Shown here piece by piece: positions 29,007 to 37,601 of a stretch of DNA of 64,000 nt. The DNA lies in contig QNUV01000099.1 of the NCBI GenBank assembly GCA_003339645.1, positions 248,001-312,000 of the forward strand, read 5' to 3'. This DNA comes from Microbacterium arborescens. Lineage in GTDB: Bacteria > Actinomycetota > Actinomycetes > Actinomycetales > Microbacteriaceae. The number at the start of each line of letters is the position of its first letter. The stretch's first letter is position 1. The translations under genes were made by a program, and so were the position numbers. The notes under the pieces were generated by a model. It saw only the letters and a list, made by a program, of their open reading frames with translations, was not told where the DNA came from and searched no databases.

Positions 29007-29686
29007 AGCATCCCCCTCTCGATGATGGTGCGGACGTTGACGTCGCGCAGGACGACGAGACTGTGCCCCGGCGTCGCGACGAAGATGCGCCCCTGTCCCC
29101 ACTCGCGCGTCCAGACGGCGGGCGAGGTGATGGGGCGGTGCCACGGGTGGTACGGCTGCACGGGGTGCGTCGTCGTCGCGAGAACGTCGTTGAGGTCGTC
29201 GCAGAGCACCCAGTACTGCTCCGTGCGCAGCGTGAAGTCCTCGAGACCGGCCATGATCTGCGACCGGCGCCCCGCGTCGGTGAGGTCGACGGTGTAGCAG
29301 AGGTAGTTGTCGGTCTCGTCGCCGACCCGGGCATCGGGGTGCTTCGCGGGATGCGTCGCGAACTGCCCGCCGATGAGCTGCAGGTAGTCGGAGTTGTCGC
29401 GGTACGAGTCGGCGATGCCGCCGTGCCAGCCCGCGAGTCCTGTTCCACGCTCGACCGCGTCGCGGAGGCCCGCGAAGGCCTCGCGCGAGATCTTCGACAT
29501 CGTCACCGATTGCACGATCAGATCGGTGCGCTCCATCGTCTCCCGGTCGGTGTAGACCTCGTTGTCCTCCTCGATGCGGACCTCGAAGCCGTTCTCCTCG
29601 AGGAACGGGACGAAGAGGTTGGTGGCCTCAACGGGCTTGTGCCCCTCCCAGCCGCCTCGGACGATGAGCGCCTGTCTCGCGGTCAT
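28979..29686 (-). CDS. ThuA-like domain protein
   Basis: 235 aa. Glutamine-amidotransferase-like fold of the ThuA family, named for trehalose utilisation in rhizobia. It starts 'ALIVRGGWEGHKP' and has the GLAGWHGG motif and a C-terminal 'GRIFVATPGHS' strand. No catalytic cysteine nucleophile of true amidotransferases is seen. In rhizobia and in recently described oxidative glycan pathways, ThuA proteins act next to Gfo/Idh/MocA dehydrogenases on keto-sugars; that role is inferred here from the four-base overlap with the upstream Gfo gene. Confidence 0.85.
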   Translation of the reverse strand: MTARQALIVRGGWEGHKPVEATNLFVPFLEENGFEVRIEEDNEVYTDRETMERTDLIVQSVTMSKISREAFAGLRDAVERGTGLAGWHGGIADSYRDNSDYLQLIGGQFATHPAKHPDARVGDETDNYLCYTVDLTDAGRRSQIMAGLEDFTLRTEQYWVLCDDLNDVLATTTHPVQPYHPWHRPITSPAVWTREWGQGRIFVATPGHSLVVLRDVNVRTIIERGMLWASRTASV

Positions 29687-30867
29687 GAGCTGACCCCTTC
29701 CACTCGGATGCTTCTGCTGTCGGATGCCGCGCTCTCCTCGACCGCCGCGAGCACGCGCTGCACCCCGGCGGCCTCGGCGAACGACGGATGCGCATCGATC
29801 TCACCGGCGACGGCGCGGACGAAGTCGACGCTCTGATGCGTGAACAGGTGCTCGTAGCCGAGCCCGTGCCCCGCTGGCCACCAGGCTCCCGCGTAGGGGT
29901 GCTCGGGCTCGGTCGCGTCGATGCGCCGGAAGCCCTGCTCGCCGGCGGGGAGTGTCGCGTCGGCGAAGAGCAGGTCGTTGAGGTGCGAGAAGTCGAAGGC
30001 GACCGCCCCGCGGTCGCCGCTGATCTCGATGCGGTTCGCGTTGCGGTGGCCCGTGGCCATGCGCGTCGCCTCGAAGACGCCGAGAGCGCCGTCGGAGAAG
30101 GATGCCGTGAACGCCGCGGCGTCGTCGACGGTGACGCGCTCGGCCCCGGCCCCGGCTCCGGCCCGGCCGCCGAGCCCGACGCGCTCGTCGAGGACGGGAC
30201 GCTCGTCGACGAAGGTGCGGAGCGTGCCCGAGACGCTCGTGATGCGCGATCCCGTGAGCCACTGGGCCGCATCGATGCTGTGCGCTCCGATGTCGCCGAG
30301 AGCGCCCGATCCCGCGCGGTCACGATCGAGGCGCCACGTGAACGGAGCCTCCGGATCGGTGAGCCAGTCCTGCAGGTACTGGGCGCGGACGTGCCGGATG
30401 CGGCCGACGCGGCCCTCCTCGATCAGGCGCCGCGCCAGAGCGAGGGCGGGCGTGCGGCGGTAGCTGAACCCGCACATCGCGACGACGCCGCCCGATGCCG
30501 CCGCGGCGGCGGCATCCGTCATCCGGTCGGCGTCGGCGACGTCATTGGCCAGCGGCTTCTCGCACAGGACGTGACGGCCGGCGTCGAGGGCGGCGAGCGC
30601 GATCTCGGCGTGGGTGTCGCCGGGGGTGCAGATGTCGACGGCGTCGATGTCGTCGCGTGCGATGACGGCGCGCCAGTCGTCGCTCGACTCGGCGATGCCG
30701 AACCGCGACGCGGCATCGGACGCACGCTGGGCATCGCTGCCCGCGAGCACGACGACCTCGGGCTCGAACGGCAGATCGAAGAAGCGCGGAGCAGTGCGCC
30801 AGGCGTGCGCGTGCATCCGTCCCATGAACCCGGTTCCGATGATCGCGATGCGCAATCGTCTCGACAT
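29683..30867 (-). CDS. Gfo/Idh/MocA-family oxidoreductase
   Basis: 394 aa. N-terminal Rossmann motif IIGTGFMGRMHAHAW, catalytic EKPLAND segment (lysine at about residue 98), and DIGAHSIDAAQWL giving the HxxD pair. The ATG at 30867 is chosen for its GGAGGGAGACGAGG leader over an in-frame GTG 18 bp upstream. It is first in the operon Gfo–ThuA–Gfo–GH51 and divergent from a LacI regulator gene, with the candidate operator TTTGCGCAAA between them. Likely a sugar dehydrogenase; the substrate is unknown. Confidence 0.87.
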   Translation of the reverse strand: MSRRLRIAIIGTGFMGRMHAHAWRTAPRFFDLPFEPEVVVLAGSDAQRASDAASRFGIAESSDDWRAVIARDDIDAVDICTPGDTHAEIALAALDAGRHVLCEKPLANDVADADRMTDAAAAAASGGVVAMCGFSYRRTPALALARRLIEEGRVGRIRHVRAQYLQDWLTDPEAPFTWRLDRDRAGSGALGDIGAHSIDAAQWLTGSRITSVSGTLRTFVDERPVLDERVGLGGRAGAGAGAERVTVDDAAAFTASFSDGALGVFEATRMATGHRNANRIEISGDRGAVAFDFSHLNDLLFADATLPAGEQGFRRIDATEPEHPYAGAWWPAGHGLGYEHLFTHQSVDFVRAVAGEIDAHPSFAEAAGVQRVLAAVEESAASDSRSIRVEGVSS

Positions 30868-30940
30868 CCTCGTCTCCCTCCGCACCGGTGCGTGTGATCG
30901 CGGACCACGATGTCACAGCCTCTCGACGCGGCCGTCGCGC

Positions 30941-30950
30941 TTTGCGCAAA
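30941..30950. promoter_or_regulatory. LacI-type operator candidate
   Basis: TTTGCGCAAA is a perfect 10-bp palindrome with central CG, the usual form for LacI-family operators. It lies 9 bp upstream of the LacI gene start and 74 bp upstream of the divergent Gfo operon. Confidence 0.6.
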
Positions 30951-30958
30951 ATAGGGGC

Positions 30959-31975
30959 ATGCCGTCTCACCGACCGACTCTCACCGACGTCGCCGCGGCC
31001 GCCGGGGTCAGCGTCGCGACAGTCTCACGCGCGCTCCGCGGGCGCGGCGAGCTGTCGCCCGAGACCCGCACACGCGTGCTGCATACGGCCGAAAGGCTCG
31101 GGTACACGCGGGGCGGAACACCGCGAGGCCGGCCTCGCGGCGGTACGTCCCGCATCTTCGATCTGGTTCTGGGGCACTTCCACGATCCCTACACCGACGA
31201 GGTCGTCGCGGGAGCCCACACCGCTGCATCGCGCCTGAGCTACGACCTTGTCCTCACCGCCGAGCGCGACGATCCGGGCGACGACTGGCCCGCTCGCATC
31301 CGCTCGCGGGGATCGGCAGGGGTCGTGCTCGGCCTCATCCTGCCCACGGCCGCTCAACTGGAGATCGTGCAGAGCGCGGGCATCCCCGTCGTCCTGCTCG
31401 AGCCGCCGTCGGGGACCACCCAGCGCGTGCCGAGCGTGCGGAACACCGATCACGCGGGCGGCTCGGCGGCGGCGGAGCACTTGCTCGCGCAGGGCGCGCG
31501 GCGCTTCATCGTCATCGGCGGCGCTCCGTCCTACCGGTACGGCCGCGCGCGGATCGAGGGCTTCCTCTCGACGCTCGACGAGACGGCACCGGCCGCGCCC
31601 CGCACCCTGACGACGGCGGACTGGGGCGCGGCGGACGCGCGGCGCGCGTGCGCCGCTGCGCTCGACGACCTTGGCGGCGAAGGCCCCATCGGACTCTTCG
31701 CCTGCTCCGACGAGATGGCCGCGGGCGCCTACCGGGCGATCGCCGAGGCCGGGCTCGCGGTAGGGCGCCACGTTCTCGTCGTGGGATACGACGACGTGCG
31801 TGGTGCGCGGTGGCTGCATCCCCCGCTCACCACGATCCGCCAGCCCATCCGCGAGATGGCCGCGGCAGCGGTCGGCCTCCTCGCGCAGATGGCGGGCGGC
31901 GCCCAGCTCGCCGACGAGGTGGTCGAGCTGCCCACGGTCCTCGTCGCCCGCGGCTCGACCGGCCGCCCTCGGTGA
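30959..31975 (+). CDS. LacI-family transcriptional regulator
   Basis: 338 aa. N-terminal helix-turn-helix 'LTDVAAAAGVSVATVSRAL' with hinge helix, followed by a periplasmic-binding-protein-like sensor domain ('FACSDEMAAGAYRAIAEAGL', GYDDVRGARWLHPPLTTIRQP). Start at the ATG at 30959 because the HTH begins eight residues later. Probably represses the divergent Gfo–ThuA–Gfo–GH51 operon until a sugar effector binds, using the palindrome at 30941. The effector cannot be read; an arabinose-containing sugar fits the operon. Confidence 0.9.
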   Translation: MPSHRPTLTDVAAAAGVSVATVSRALRGRGELSPETRTRVLHTAERLGYTRGGTPRGRPRGGTSRIFDLVLGHFHDPYTDEVVAGAHTAASRLSYDLVLTAERDDPGDDWPARIRSRGSAGVVLGLILPTAAQLEIVQSAGIPVVLLEPPSGTTQRVPSVRNTDHAGGSAAAEHLLAQGARRFIVIGGAPSYRYGRARIEGFLSTLDETAPAAPRTLTTADWGAADARRACAAALDDLGGEGPIGLFACSDEMAAGAYRAIAEAGLAVGRHVLVVGYDDVRGARWLHPPLTTIRQPIREMAAAAVGLLAQMAGGAQLADEVVELPTVLVARGSTGRPR

Positions 31976-31991
31976 CGACCGCCGCGACGGC

Positions 31992-33815
31992 TCAGGATGA
32001 CGCGACGACCGGGAAGTACACGGCGTAGCGCTCGTCGACGATCTCGTTCAGCGGCACGAATCGGATGCCGGCCGAGTTCCCGACACTGCGGTATCGCGTG
32101 AGCCACTGCGACCACTGCCTCTCATCGTCGGCGGCCAGCAGCGTCGCCGGGTCGGAGCTGTCGCCCACGAGCGGCGTCTCACGGTCGACGAGGCCCGCGA
32201 GAACGACGGCGCCCTCGACGAAGGCGACGGTCTCGGGCTCGTCGGGAATCGGCACCGTTCGCAGTTCGAATCCGAAACCCAACTCGACCTCGGTGCGCCC
32301 GCCGGGGTGATCGACCTCCACGAAGCTCCCGCGACGCACCACCGCGAGGTCCGACCGAAGATGCACCTCGCCCATGGTCCAGGCCGGCACGCGCATCCGG
32401 ACGCGGCCCCCGACGCTCGCCGGCGACTCGATCACGACCGACACCCGCAGCGCGTGCGGCCGATGCGCCGGGCCACCGGGGCCCGCGTTCGCGTCCGGAC
32501 CGACGTAGAGCGCGTCGTCGAGGGTGCGCACCTCGACAACGAGGCGGCCCGCCGCGGTCTGCGCATCGGCGCGGACGGGGATGTACTGCGCGACGGTGAC
32601 GGCGTCGTCGTCCGCGTAGACCGCGAGCGAAGAGTGCCGCGTGTGCGCCTGCACCACCGTGCCGTGGCAGCACCAGAAGTCTTCGGTGGGCGATCCCCAT
32701 TCCTTGCGCGAACCGCTCTGCAGGGGCAGGAAGTAGCTCACCATCCCGGTGCCGGGATGCTGCTGCGCCAGGATGCCGTTCACCAGATTCGCCTCGATGT
32801 AGTCGAGGTACGACGCCTCCCCGGTCCACCGGTAGAGCACGTCCGCCAGCCGGATCATGTTGTACACGGCGCAGTGCTCCTGCGTCTTCGTGCCCCGCCG
32901 CGCGGCGAAGGCGAACGGCGGCGTCCAGATCTCACCCGAGGTCTGTCCGCCCGTGCAGAAGGTCCCGCGTCGCGTGACGGCCCAGTCCCAGTACGCCTCG
33001 ACGACGCGTCGCCAGCGTTCCTCTCCGGTGACCTCGAAGGCGCGGGCAGCGCCCAGCACCTCGGGGATCGTGGTGTTGGCGTGCATGTTGGTCAGCATGT
33101 CCTCCCCCGCCAGCAGACCGTCGAAGAGCGACCGGTGGTCGTACCGGTCGAGGAGCTCGCGATACATGTGGTCGCCGGTGGCGTCGAGGAGGTCTGCCCA
33201 CGCCTCGAGCATGCCGCCCGTCTCGACCTCGAGGATGGCCTGGAACTCCTCGGGCTCGAACCCCCGCGCCCATTCCGCGAGCACCCCGGCCGCCCGGTGG
33301 GCGATGCGCAGAGCTTGCTGGTCGCCGAGGTCTCGGTGGACGTCGACCAGACCCATGAGGGTCTTGTGGATGTTGTACTGCGGCGCCCACACCTCGCGCC
33401 CCTCGGCGAGGCGGCGCAGGAATGTCTGCGGAATGCCGAACACCCAGCCGTCCCCGGCATCCTGGCACGCCTCGAGCTCATCGAGGACGACCGCGAGCTT
33501 GCCCCGCAGCACGGGGTCTCCGGTGACGGCGACCTCGCGCGCGGCAGCCGACATCCAGTGCCCGACGAAGTGGCCCCGCAGAAGCGCGCCCGGTGTCTCC
33601 CAGCCCCAATGGCGCCCCCAGCCGCTCTCGAGCCCCGGGGTGGCCGACGGCTTCAGATGCCATCCCTGGTCGCCGATTCCCGCCTCGATGCGGTGGTTCT
33701 GCACGAGAGCGCGTTCGTCGAGCGACGCGAGGTACTCGCGGTTGACGCGGCGACGGCGATCGTAGGTGCCTGCGAGCAAGCGGGCGGCACCGGGCGCGAG
33801 AGCGGATGCGGTCAT
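31992..33815 (-). CDS. Beta-L-arabinofuranosidase, GH127 family
   Basis: 607 aa. The (alpha/alpha)6 protein family formerly DUF1680. Key residues of the zinc-thiolate site are visible: E-x-C in 'TQEHCAVYNM' and the vicinal cysteines in FWCCHGT, one of which is the nucleophile in the Bifidobacterium enzyme. These enzymes cleave beta-L-arabinofuranosyl linkages found on hydroxyproline-rich plant glycoproteins. No signal peptide, so it is cytoplasmic. The ATG at 33815 has AAGGAG at some distance. Divergent from the GH36 gene with the palindrome GAGATCGATCTC between them. Related GH146/GH142 specificities cannot be excluded. Confidence 0.85.
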   Translation of the reverse strand: MTASALAPGAARLLAGTYDRRRRVNREYLASLDERALVQNHRIEAGIGDQGWHLKPSATPGLESGWGRHWGWETPGALLRGHFVGHWMSAAAREVAVTGDPVLRGKLAVVLDELEACQDAGDGWVFGIPQTFLRRLAEGREVWAPQYNIHKTLMGLVDVHRDLGDQQALRIAHRAAGVLAEWARGFEPEEFQAILEVETGGMLEAWADLLDATGDHMYRELLDRYDHRSLFDGLLAGEDMLTNMHANTTIPEVLGAARAFEVTGEERWRRVVEAYWDWAVTRRGTFCTGGQTSGEIWTPPFAFAARRGTKTQEHCAVYNMIRLADVLYRWTGEASYLDYIEANLVNGILAQQHPGTGMVSYFLPLQSGSRKEWGSPTEDFWCCHGTVVQAHTRHSSLAVYADDDAVTVAQYIPVRADAQTAAGRLVVEVRTLDDALYVGPDANAGPGGPAHRPHALRVSVVIESPASVGGRVRMRVPAWTMGEVHLRSDLAVVRRGSFVEVDHPGGRTEVELGFGFELRTVPIPDEPETVAFVEGAVVLAGLVDRETPLVGDSSDPATLLAADDERQWSQWLTRYRSVGNSAGIRFVPLNEIVDERYAVYFPVVASS

Positions 33816-33841
33816 GGTTGTGCCATCTCCTTCGATGTGCT

Positions 33842-33853
33842 GAGATCGATCTC
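33842..33853. promoter_or_regulatory. Operator candidate between GH127 and GH36 genes
   Basis: GAGATCGATCTC is a perfect 12-bp palindrome, 27 bp from the GH127 start and 39 bp from the GH36 start. It differs at one base from the core GAGATCGTTCTC at 42744–42755, upstream of the sugar-binding protein gene. Confidence 0.6.
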
Positions 33854-33891
33854 TGACTGTACCGGCCGAGCGATGCCAGCAGAATAGGAGC

Positions 33892-36111
33892 ATGGATTCC
33901 ATGCGCGTGATCCACCTCAGTGCCGAGGGAGTCTCCGTCGTCATCGCGACGACGAACGACGGGATGCCGGAGATCGTCCATTGGGGCGCGGCCGTGACGT
34001 CGGCAGAACCCGATCTCCTCACGTTCGTCGAAGCCGAGAACAGAACCGGGATGGTCGGTGATTCCGATGTTCCCTACCGCGCGAGCATGCTTCCCGAGCA
34101 CAGCCGCGGGTGGTTCGGAGCACCAGGGCTGTCGGCGCATCGCGGCGGCTCGGGGTGGGCGCCCCGCTTCGCCCTGCGCTCTCTCGCCCTCGACGGCGAG
34201 GAGGTCGGAGCGGGGGTGACGTACGCGGACGGGGGCCGCGTCAGTGCCGTGCTCCACGACGCGTACGCCGAGATCGAGCTCGGACTAGAGATCGATCTCA
34301 CGTCAGATGGGCTCATTCGCGCCCGCGCCCGAGTCCGAAACACGGCCGACGCCGACATGGCAGCGTTGCCGCTCGAGATCCACGCCCTGGCTGTCGCCCT
34401 TCCGATACCGACGTGGGCGCAGGAGGTGCTCGACTTCACCGGCCGGTGGGGACACGAGCGCATTCCGCAGCGGCATCCGATCGTCCGCGGCGATCATTCG
34501 CGCATCTCGCGCCGAGGACGTACCGGCTTGGACGCGACGCTGGTCCAGGCGGTCGGGACCCCGGGCTTCTCGGCGAGCACCGGCGAGGTGTGGATCGGAC
34601 ACGTCGGGTTCAGCGGCAACCACGAGCACACGATCGAGCGGACCGACGGGCGCCTCCACTTCCGGGGCGGCGAGTCGTTGCTCCCCGGCGAGATCCGGTT
34701 GGCGCCCGGAGAGGAGTACTCCGGGCCGTGGGTGTTCGGCAGCTACGGATGCGGACTCGACGGCGCCGCGGCGCGCTTCCACTCCTACCTGCGTGAGCGC
34801 TCTCGTTCGTCCCGCCGCCCCCGCCCCGTGACGATGAACGTCTGGGAGGCGGTGTACTTCGACCACGAGCACCGCGTGCTCGTCGACCTGGCGGTCCGCG
34901 CCGCCGAGCTCGGCGTCGAGCGCTACGTCCTCGACGACGGCTGGTTCCGCGGGCGCAACGACGACCGTGCGGGGCTCGGCGACTGGACCCCCGACCCGGT
35001 CGCGTGGCCCGCCGGCCTCCGGCCCCTGGCCGACGAGGTCCGCGCTCTCGGTATGGAGTTCGGGCTCTGGGTCGAGCCGGAGATGATCAACGAGGACTCG
35101 GACCTCGCCCGTGAGCACCCCGAGTGGATCCTCCGCGCGGGACCCGAGCTTCCTCCGCGCTACCGGTTCCAGCAGGTGCTCGACCTCACGCAGCCGGGCG
35201 CCTTCGACCACATCCTCGCGGCCCTCGACGGGCTCATCGACGATATCGGCGTGAGCTACCTCAAGTGGGACCACAACCGTGACCTCATCGCGGCCGGGCA
35301 CCCCCGTTCGGGCACCCCCGCCGTCCACGAGCAGACCCTCGCGGTGTACCGCCTCATCGACGAGCTCCGCCGTCGCCACCCCGACCTCGAGATCGAGAGT
35401 TGCGCCTCCGGCGGCGGGCGGGTCGACCTCGGCATCCTCGAGCGCACCGACCGGATCCATCCGTCCGACAGCCACGATCCACACGATCGCTTCGGCATCC
35501 TGAGGTGGACGGGGCTGCTGGTGCCCCCGGAGATGATGGGGTCGCACGTGGCCTCCCCCGTCTCGAGCGTCACGGGCCGCATACACGATCTGCAGTTCCG
35601 GTGCGCCGTCGCATTCCTCGGGCACTTCGGCATCGAATGGGACATCCGCGACCTCGACGCCACCGACCGGCGCATCCTCAGCGACTGGATCGCGCGCTAC
35701 CGTCGGCACCGCGAGCTCATCGCGACGGGGCGCACCGTCGGTGCGGGTGAGCTCGACGCCACATCTCCGCAGGTGCGTGGCGTGGTCGCCGCCGACCGTT
35801 CGGAGGCGCTCTTCACGATCGTCACTCCGACGACCTCGCCCGACACGATCGCCCGCGTGCGGTTCCCCGGCCTGGCCGCCGACCGCAGCTACCGGGTGTC
35901 GGTGAGCGGCTCGGACTCGTTCGGACCGCCGTGGCAGGTTCCGGCGTGGCTTCGGGAGAGCCCCGATCTCGGCGGTGACGGCGACGGCGAGCGCGAGGGC
36001 CGCGGTCCGGTGATCGCGGGGGCCGTGCTCGCACGCGTCGGGCTGGACTTCCCCACGTTCCACCCCGACCGCGCGGCGGTCGTTCACCTCGCGGCGGTGG
36101 CGGGCCCGTGA
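33892..36111 (+). CDS. Alpha-galactosidase, GH36
   Basis: 739 aa, the usual full length. An N-terminal beta-sandwich (to about residue 310) is followed by the (beta/alpha)8 barrel: 'LDDGWF' near 345, 'GLWVEPEMINEDSDL', the nucleophile aspartate in YLKWDHNRD (about 460), SCASGGGRVDLGIL and the acid/base aspartate in HPSDSHD (about 525; most relatives have SDNTD). Hydrolyses terminal alpha-galactosides; no signal peptide. It overlaps the next glycosidase gene by four bases (GTGA), so the two alpha-galactosidase-clan enzymes are made together. Divergent from GH127. Confidence 0.92.
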   Translation: MDSMRVIHLSAEGVSVVIATTNDGMPEIVHWGAAVTSAEPDLLTFVEAENRTGMVGDSDVPYRASMLPEHSRGWFGAPGLSAHRGGSGWAPRFALRSLALDGEEVGAGVTYADGGRVSAVLHDAYAEIELGLEIDLTSDGLIRARARVRNTADADMAALPLEIHALAVALPIPTWAQEVLDFTGRWGHERIPQRHPIVRGDHSRISRRGRTGLDATLVQAVGTPGFSASTGEVWIGHVGFSGNHEHTIERTDGRLHFRGGESLLPGEIRLAPGEEYSGPWVFGSYGCGLDGAAARFHSYLRERSRSSRRPRPVTMNVWEAVYFDHEHRVLVDLAVRAAELGVERYVLDDGWFRGRNDDRAGLGDWTPDPVAWPAGLRPLADEVRALGMEFGLWVEPEMINEDSDLAREHPEWILRAGPELPPRYRFQQVLDLTQPGAFDHILAALDGLIDDIGVSYLKWDHNRDLIAAGHPRSGTPAVHEQTLAVYRLIDELRRRHPDLEIESCASGGGRVDLGILERTDRIHPSDSHDPHDRFGILRWTGLLVPPEMMGSHVASPVSSVTGRIHDLQFRCAVAFLGHFGIEWDIRDLDATDRRILSDWIARYRRHRELIATGRTVGAGELDATSPQVRGVVAADRSEALFTIVTPTTSPDTIARVRFPGLAADRSYRVSVSGSDSFGPPWQVPAWLRESPDLGGDGDGEREGRGPVIAGAVLARVGLDFPTFHPDRAAVVHLAAVAGP

Positions 36112-37385
36112 TCGGCGAGCGCCGGGCCGCCGCATCCCGTCCCCCCATGGGGTGGAACAGCTGGGATTGCTTCGGGTCGTCCGTGACGGAGGCCGAGGTG
36201 CTCGCGAACGCGGAGTACGCCGCCGAACACCTACTCGCGTTCGGGTGGGACACGATCGTCGTCGACATCCAGTGGTACGAACCCGATCCGGGTGCGCACG
36301 ACTATCGAGAGGTCTCTCGTCCGCTGCTCGACGCCTGGGGACGGCCCCTCCCCGCGCCGGGACGCTTCCCCTCCGCTGCCGGCGGCAGCTTCCGGCCGCT
36401 CGCCGACCGCGTCCACGAACTCGGCCTGCGCTTCGGGGTCCACCTCATGCGCGGCGTCCCGCGCGCCGCCGCGGATGCGGGACTGCCCGTCTCGGGCCAC
36501 CCCGACGCGACGTGCGACTCGATCGCTGATCGTGCGAACGTCTGCGTGTGGAACCCCGACAACTACGGCGTCGACATGACCGCGCCCGGCGCGCAGGAGT
36601 ACTACGACTCGGTCATGGCACAGCTGGCCGCCTGGGAAGTCGACTTCGTGAAGCTCGACGATGTGCTCTACCCGCCTGTCGAGACGGCGGAGATCGCGGC
36701 GATCGCGCGCGCGATCGACCGCTCGGGACGCCCCATGGTCCTGAGCCTCTCGCCCGGCAAGCGACTGTCGCTCGCGCACCTCGACGCCCTCCGCGAGCAC
36801 GGCCAGATGTGGCGGATCTCGGACGACTTCTGGGACGACTGGACCCAGGTGGTCGAACAGTTCCAACGCGCAGCCCGCTGGGCGCCGTTCCAGATGCGCG
36901 GAGCGTGGGCGGATGCCGACATGCTCCCCTTCGGCCGCATCGGTGTGCGCGGACACGTCGGCGAAGACCGGCTCAGCCGCTTGTCGGTCGAGGAACAGCG
37001 CACCGTCATGACGCTGTGGAGCATGATGCGCTCACCGCTCATGATGGGCGGCCACCTGCCCGACACCCCGCCCGAGACGCTCGCGCTGCTGCGCAATCGC
37101 GGGGTCCTGGCGCTCCGTGACGGCGAGGAGTCGCGCGAGATCGTCCGCGACGGACACCTCGTCATCTGGAGTGCGCGTGTGGGCGCGCGCGAATATCGCG
37201 CGGTCTTCTGGCTCGGAGACGATGAGCAGGAAATCATCGTCCACCTCGCCGATCTCGGGCTCGCGGGCACGGGGACGGCCGGTGCGTGTACGGACGTGTG
37301 GAGTGGGAAGAGCGTCGAGATCGCCGACGGACGCGTCATGCTGACCGTGCCGGCTCACGGCACGCGTCTGCTCGTCTTCGACTGA
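36108..37385 (+). CDS. GH27-like alpha-galactosidase / beta-L-arabinopyranosidase
   Basis: 425 aa. GTG start overlapping the GH36 stop. The clan D signature PPMGWNSWDCFG opens the barrel, the nucleophile aspartate is in FVKLDDVLY (about residue 183), and the acid/base region is MWRISDDFWDDW. The chain ends with a beta-sandwich. Some GH27 members act on beta-L-arabinopyranosides, and the atypical central part ('HLMRGVPRAAADAGLPVSG') argues against a plain melibiase; specificity is therefore open. No signal peptide. Its stop is followed by a tandem repeat region. Confidence 0.82.
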   Translation: MIGERRAAASRPPMGWNSWDCFGSSVTEAEVLANAEYAAEHLLAFGWDTIVVDIQWYEPDPGAHDYREVSRPLLDAWGRPLPAPGRFPSAAGGSFRPLADRVHELGLRFGVHLMRGVPRAAADAGLPVSGHPDATCDSIADRANVCVWNPDNYGVDMTAPGAQEYYDSVMAQLAAWEVDFVKLDDVLYPPVETAEIAAIARAIDRSGRPMVLSLSPGKRLSLAHLDALREHGQMWRISDDFWDDWTQVVEQFQRAARWAPFQMRGAWADADMLPFGRIGVRGHVGEDRLSRLSVEEQRTVMTLWSMMRSPLMMGGHLPDTPPETLALLRNRGVLALRDGEESREIVRDGHLVIWSARVGAREYRAVFWLGDDEQEIIVHLADLGLAGTGTAGACTDVWSGKSVEIADGRVMLTVPAHGTRLLVFD

Positions 37386-37414
37386 CACTCGGGATGCGCG
37401 GCCCCGCCCGACAG

Positions 37415-37475
37415 GCGAGCCGACGCAAAGGGCTGTGATCTCGCCGCCGACACGACCATTCACGTCGGGTCGGCG
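37415..37475. repeat. 61-nt direct repeat, copy 1
   Basis: Begins GCGAGCCGACGCA and ends ACGTCGGGTCGGCG. Copy 2 lies 92 bp downstream and differs at about eight positions. Complementary ends (GCCGACG against CGTCGGG) allow each copy to fold. It lies between the convergent GH27 and Gfo genes. Confidence 0.75.
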
Positions 37476-37506
37476 ACCATCGACGACGCACGCTCCCCTC
37501 CGGCAC

Positions 37507-37567
37507 GCGAGCCGACGCAGACGGCTGCCAACTCGCCGCTCACACGACCATTCACGTCGGGTCGGCG
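37507..37567. repeat. 61-nt direct repeat, copy 2
   Basis: Second copy of the unit at 37415–37475. The 26-nt core starting ACACGACCATTCACGTCGGG is identical in both. A short GTCGGGGTGGCGTCGGGGCGGCGTCGGG tract follows it up to the stop of the next gene. Confidence 0.75.
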
Positions 37568-37601
37568 TCGGGGTGGCGTCGGGGCGGCGTCGGGCCGACC
37601 G

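Noticed and set aside
34282-34300. Further operator copy (GAGATCGATCTCA) inside the GH36 gene
   Set aside because: It lies in coding sequence with ordinary codons; probably chance.
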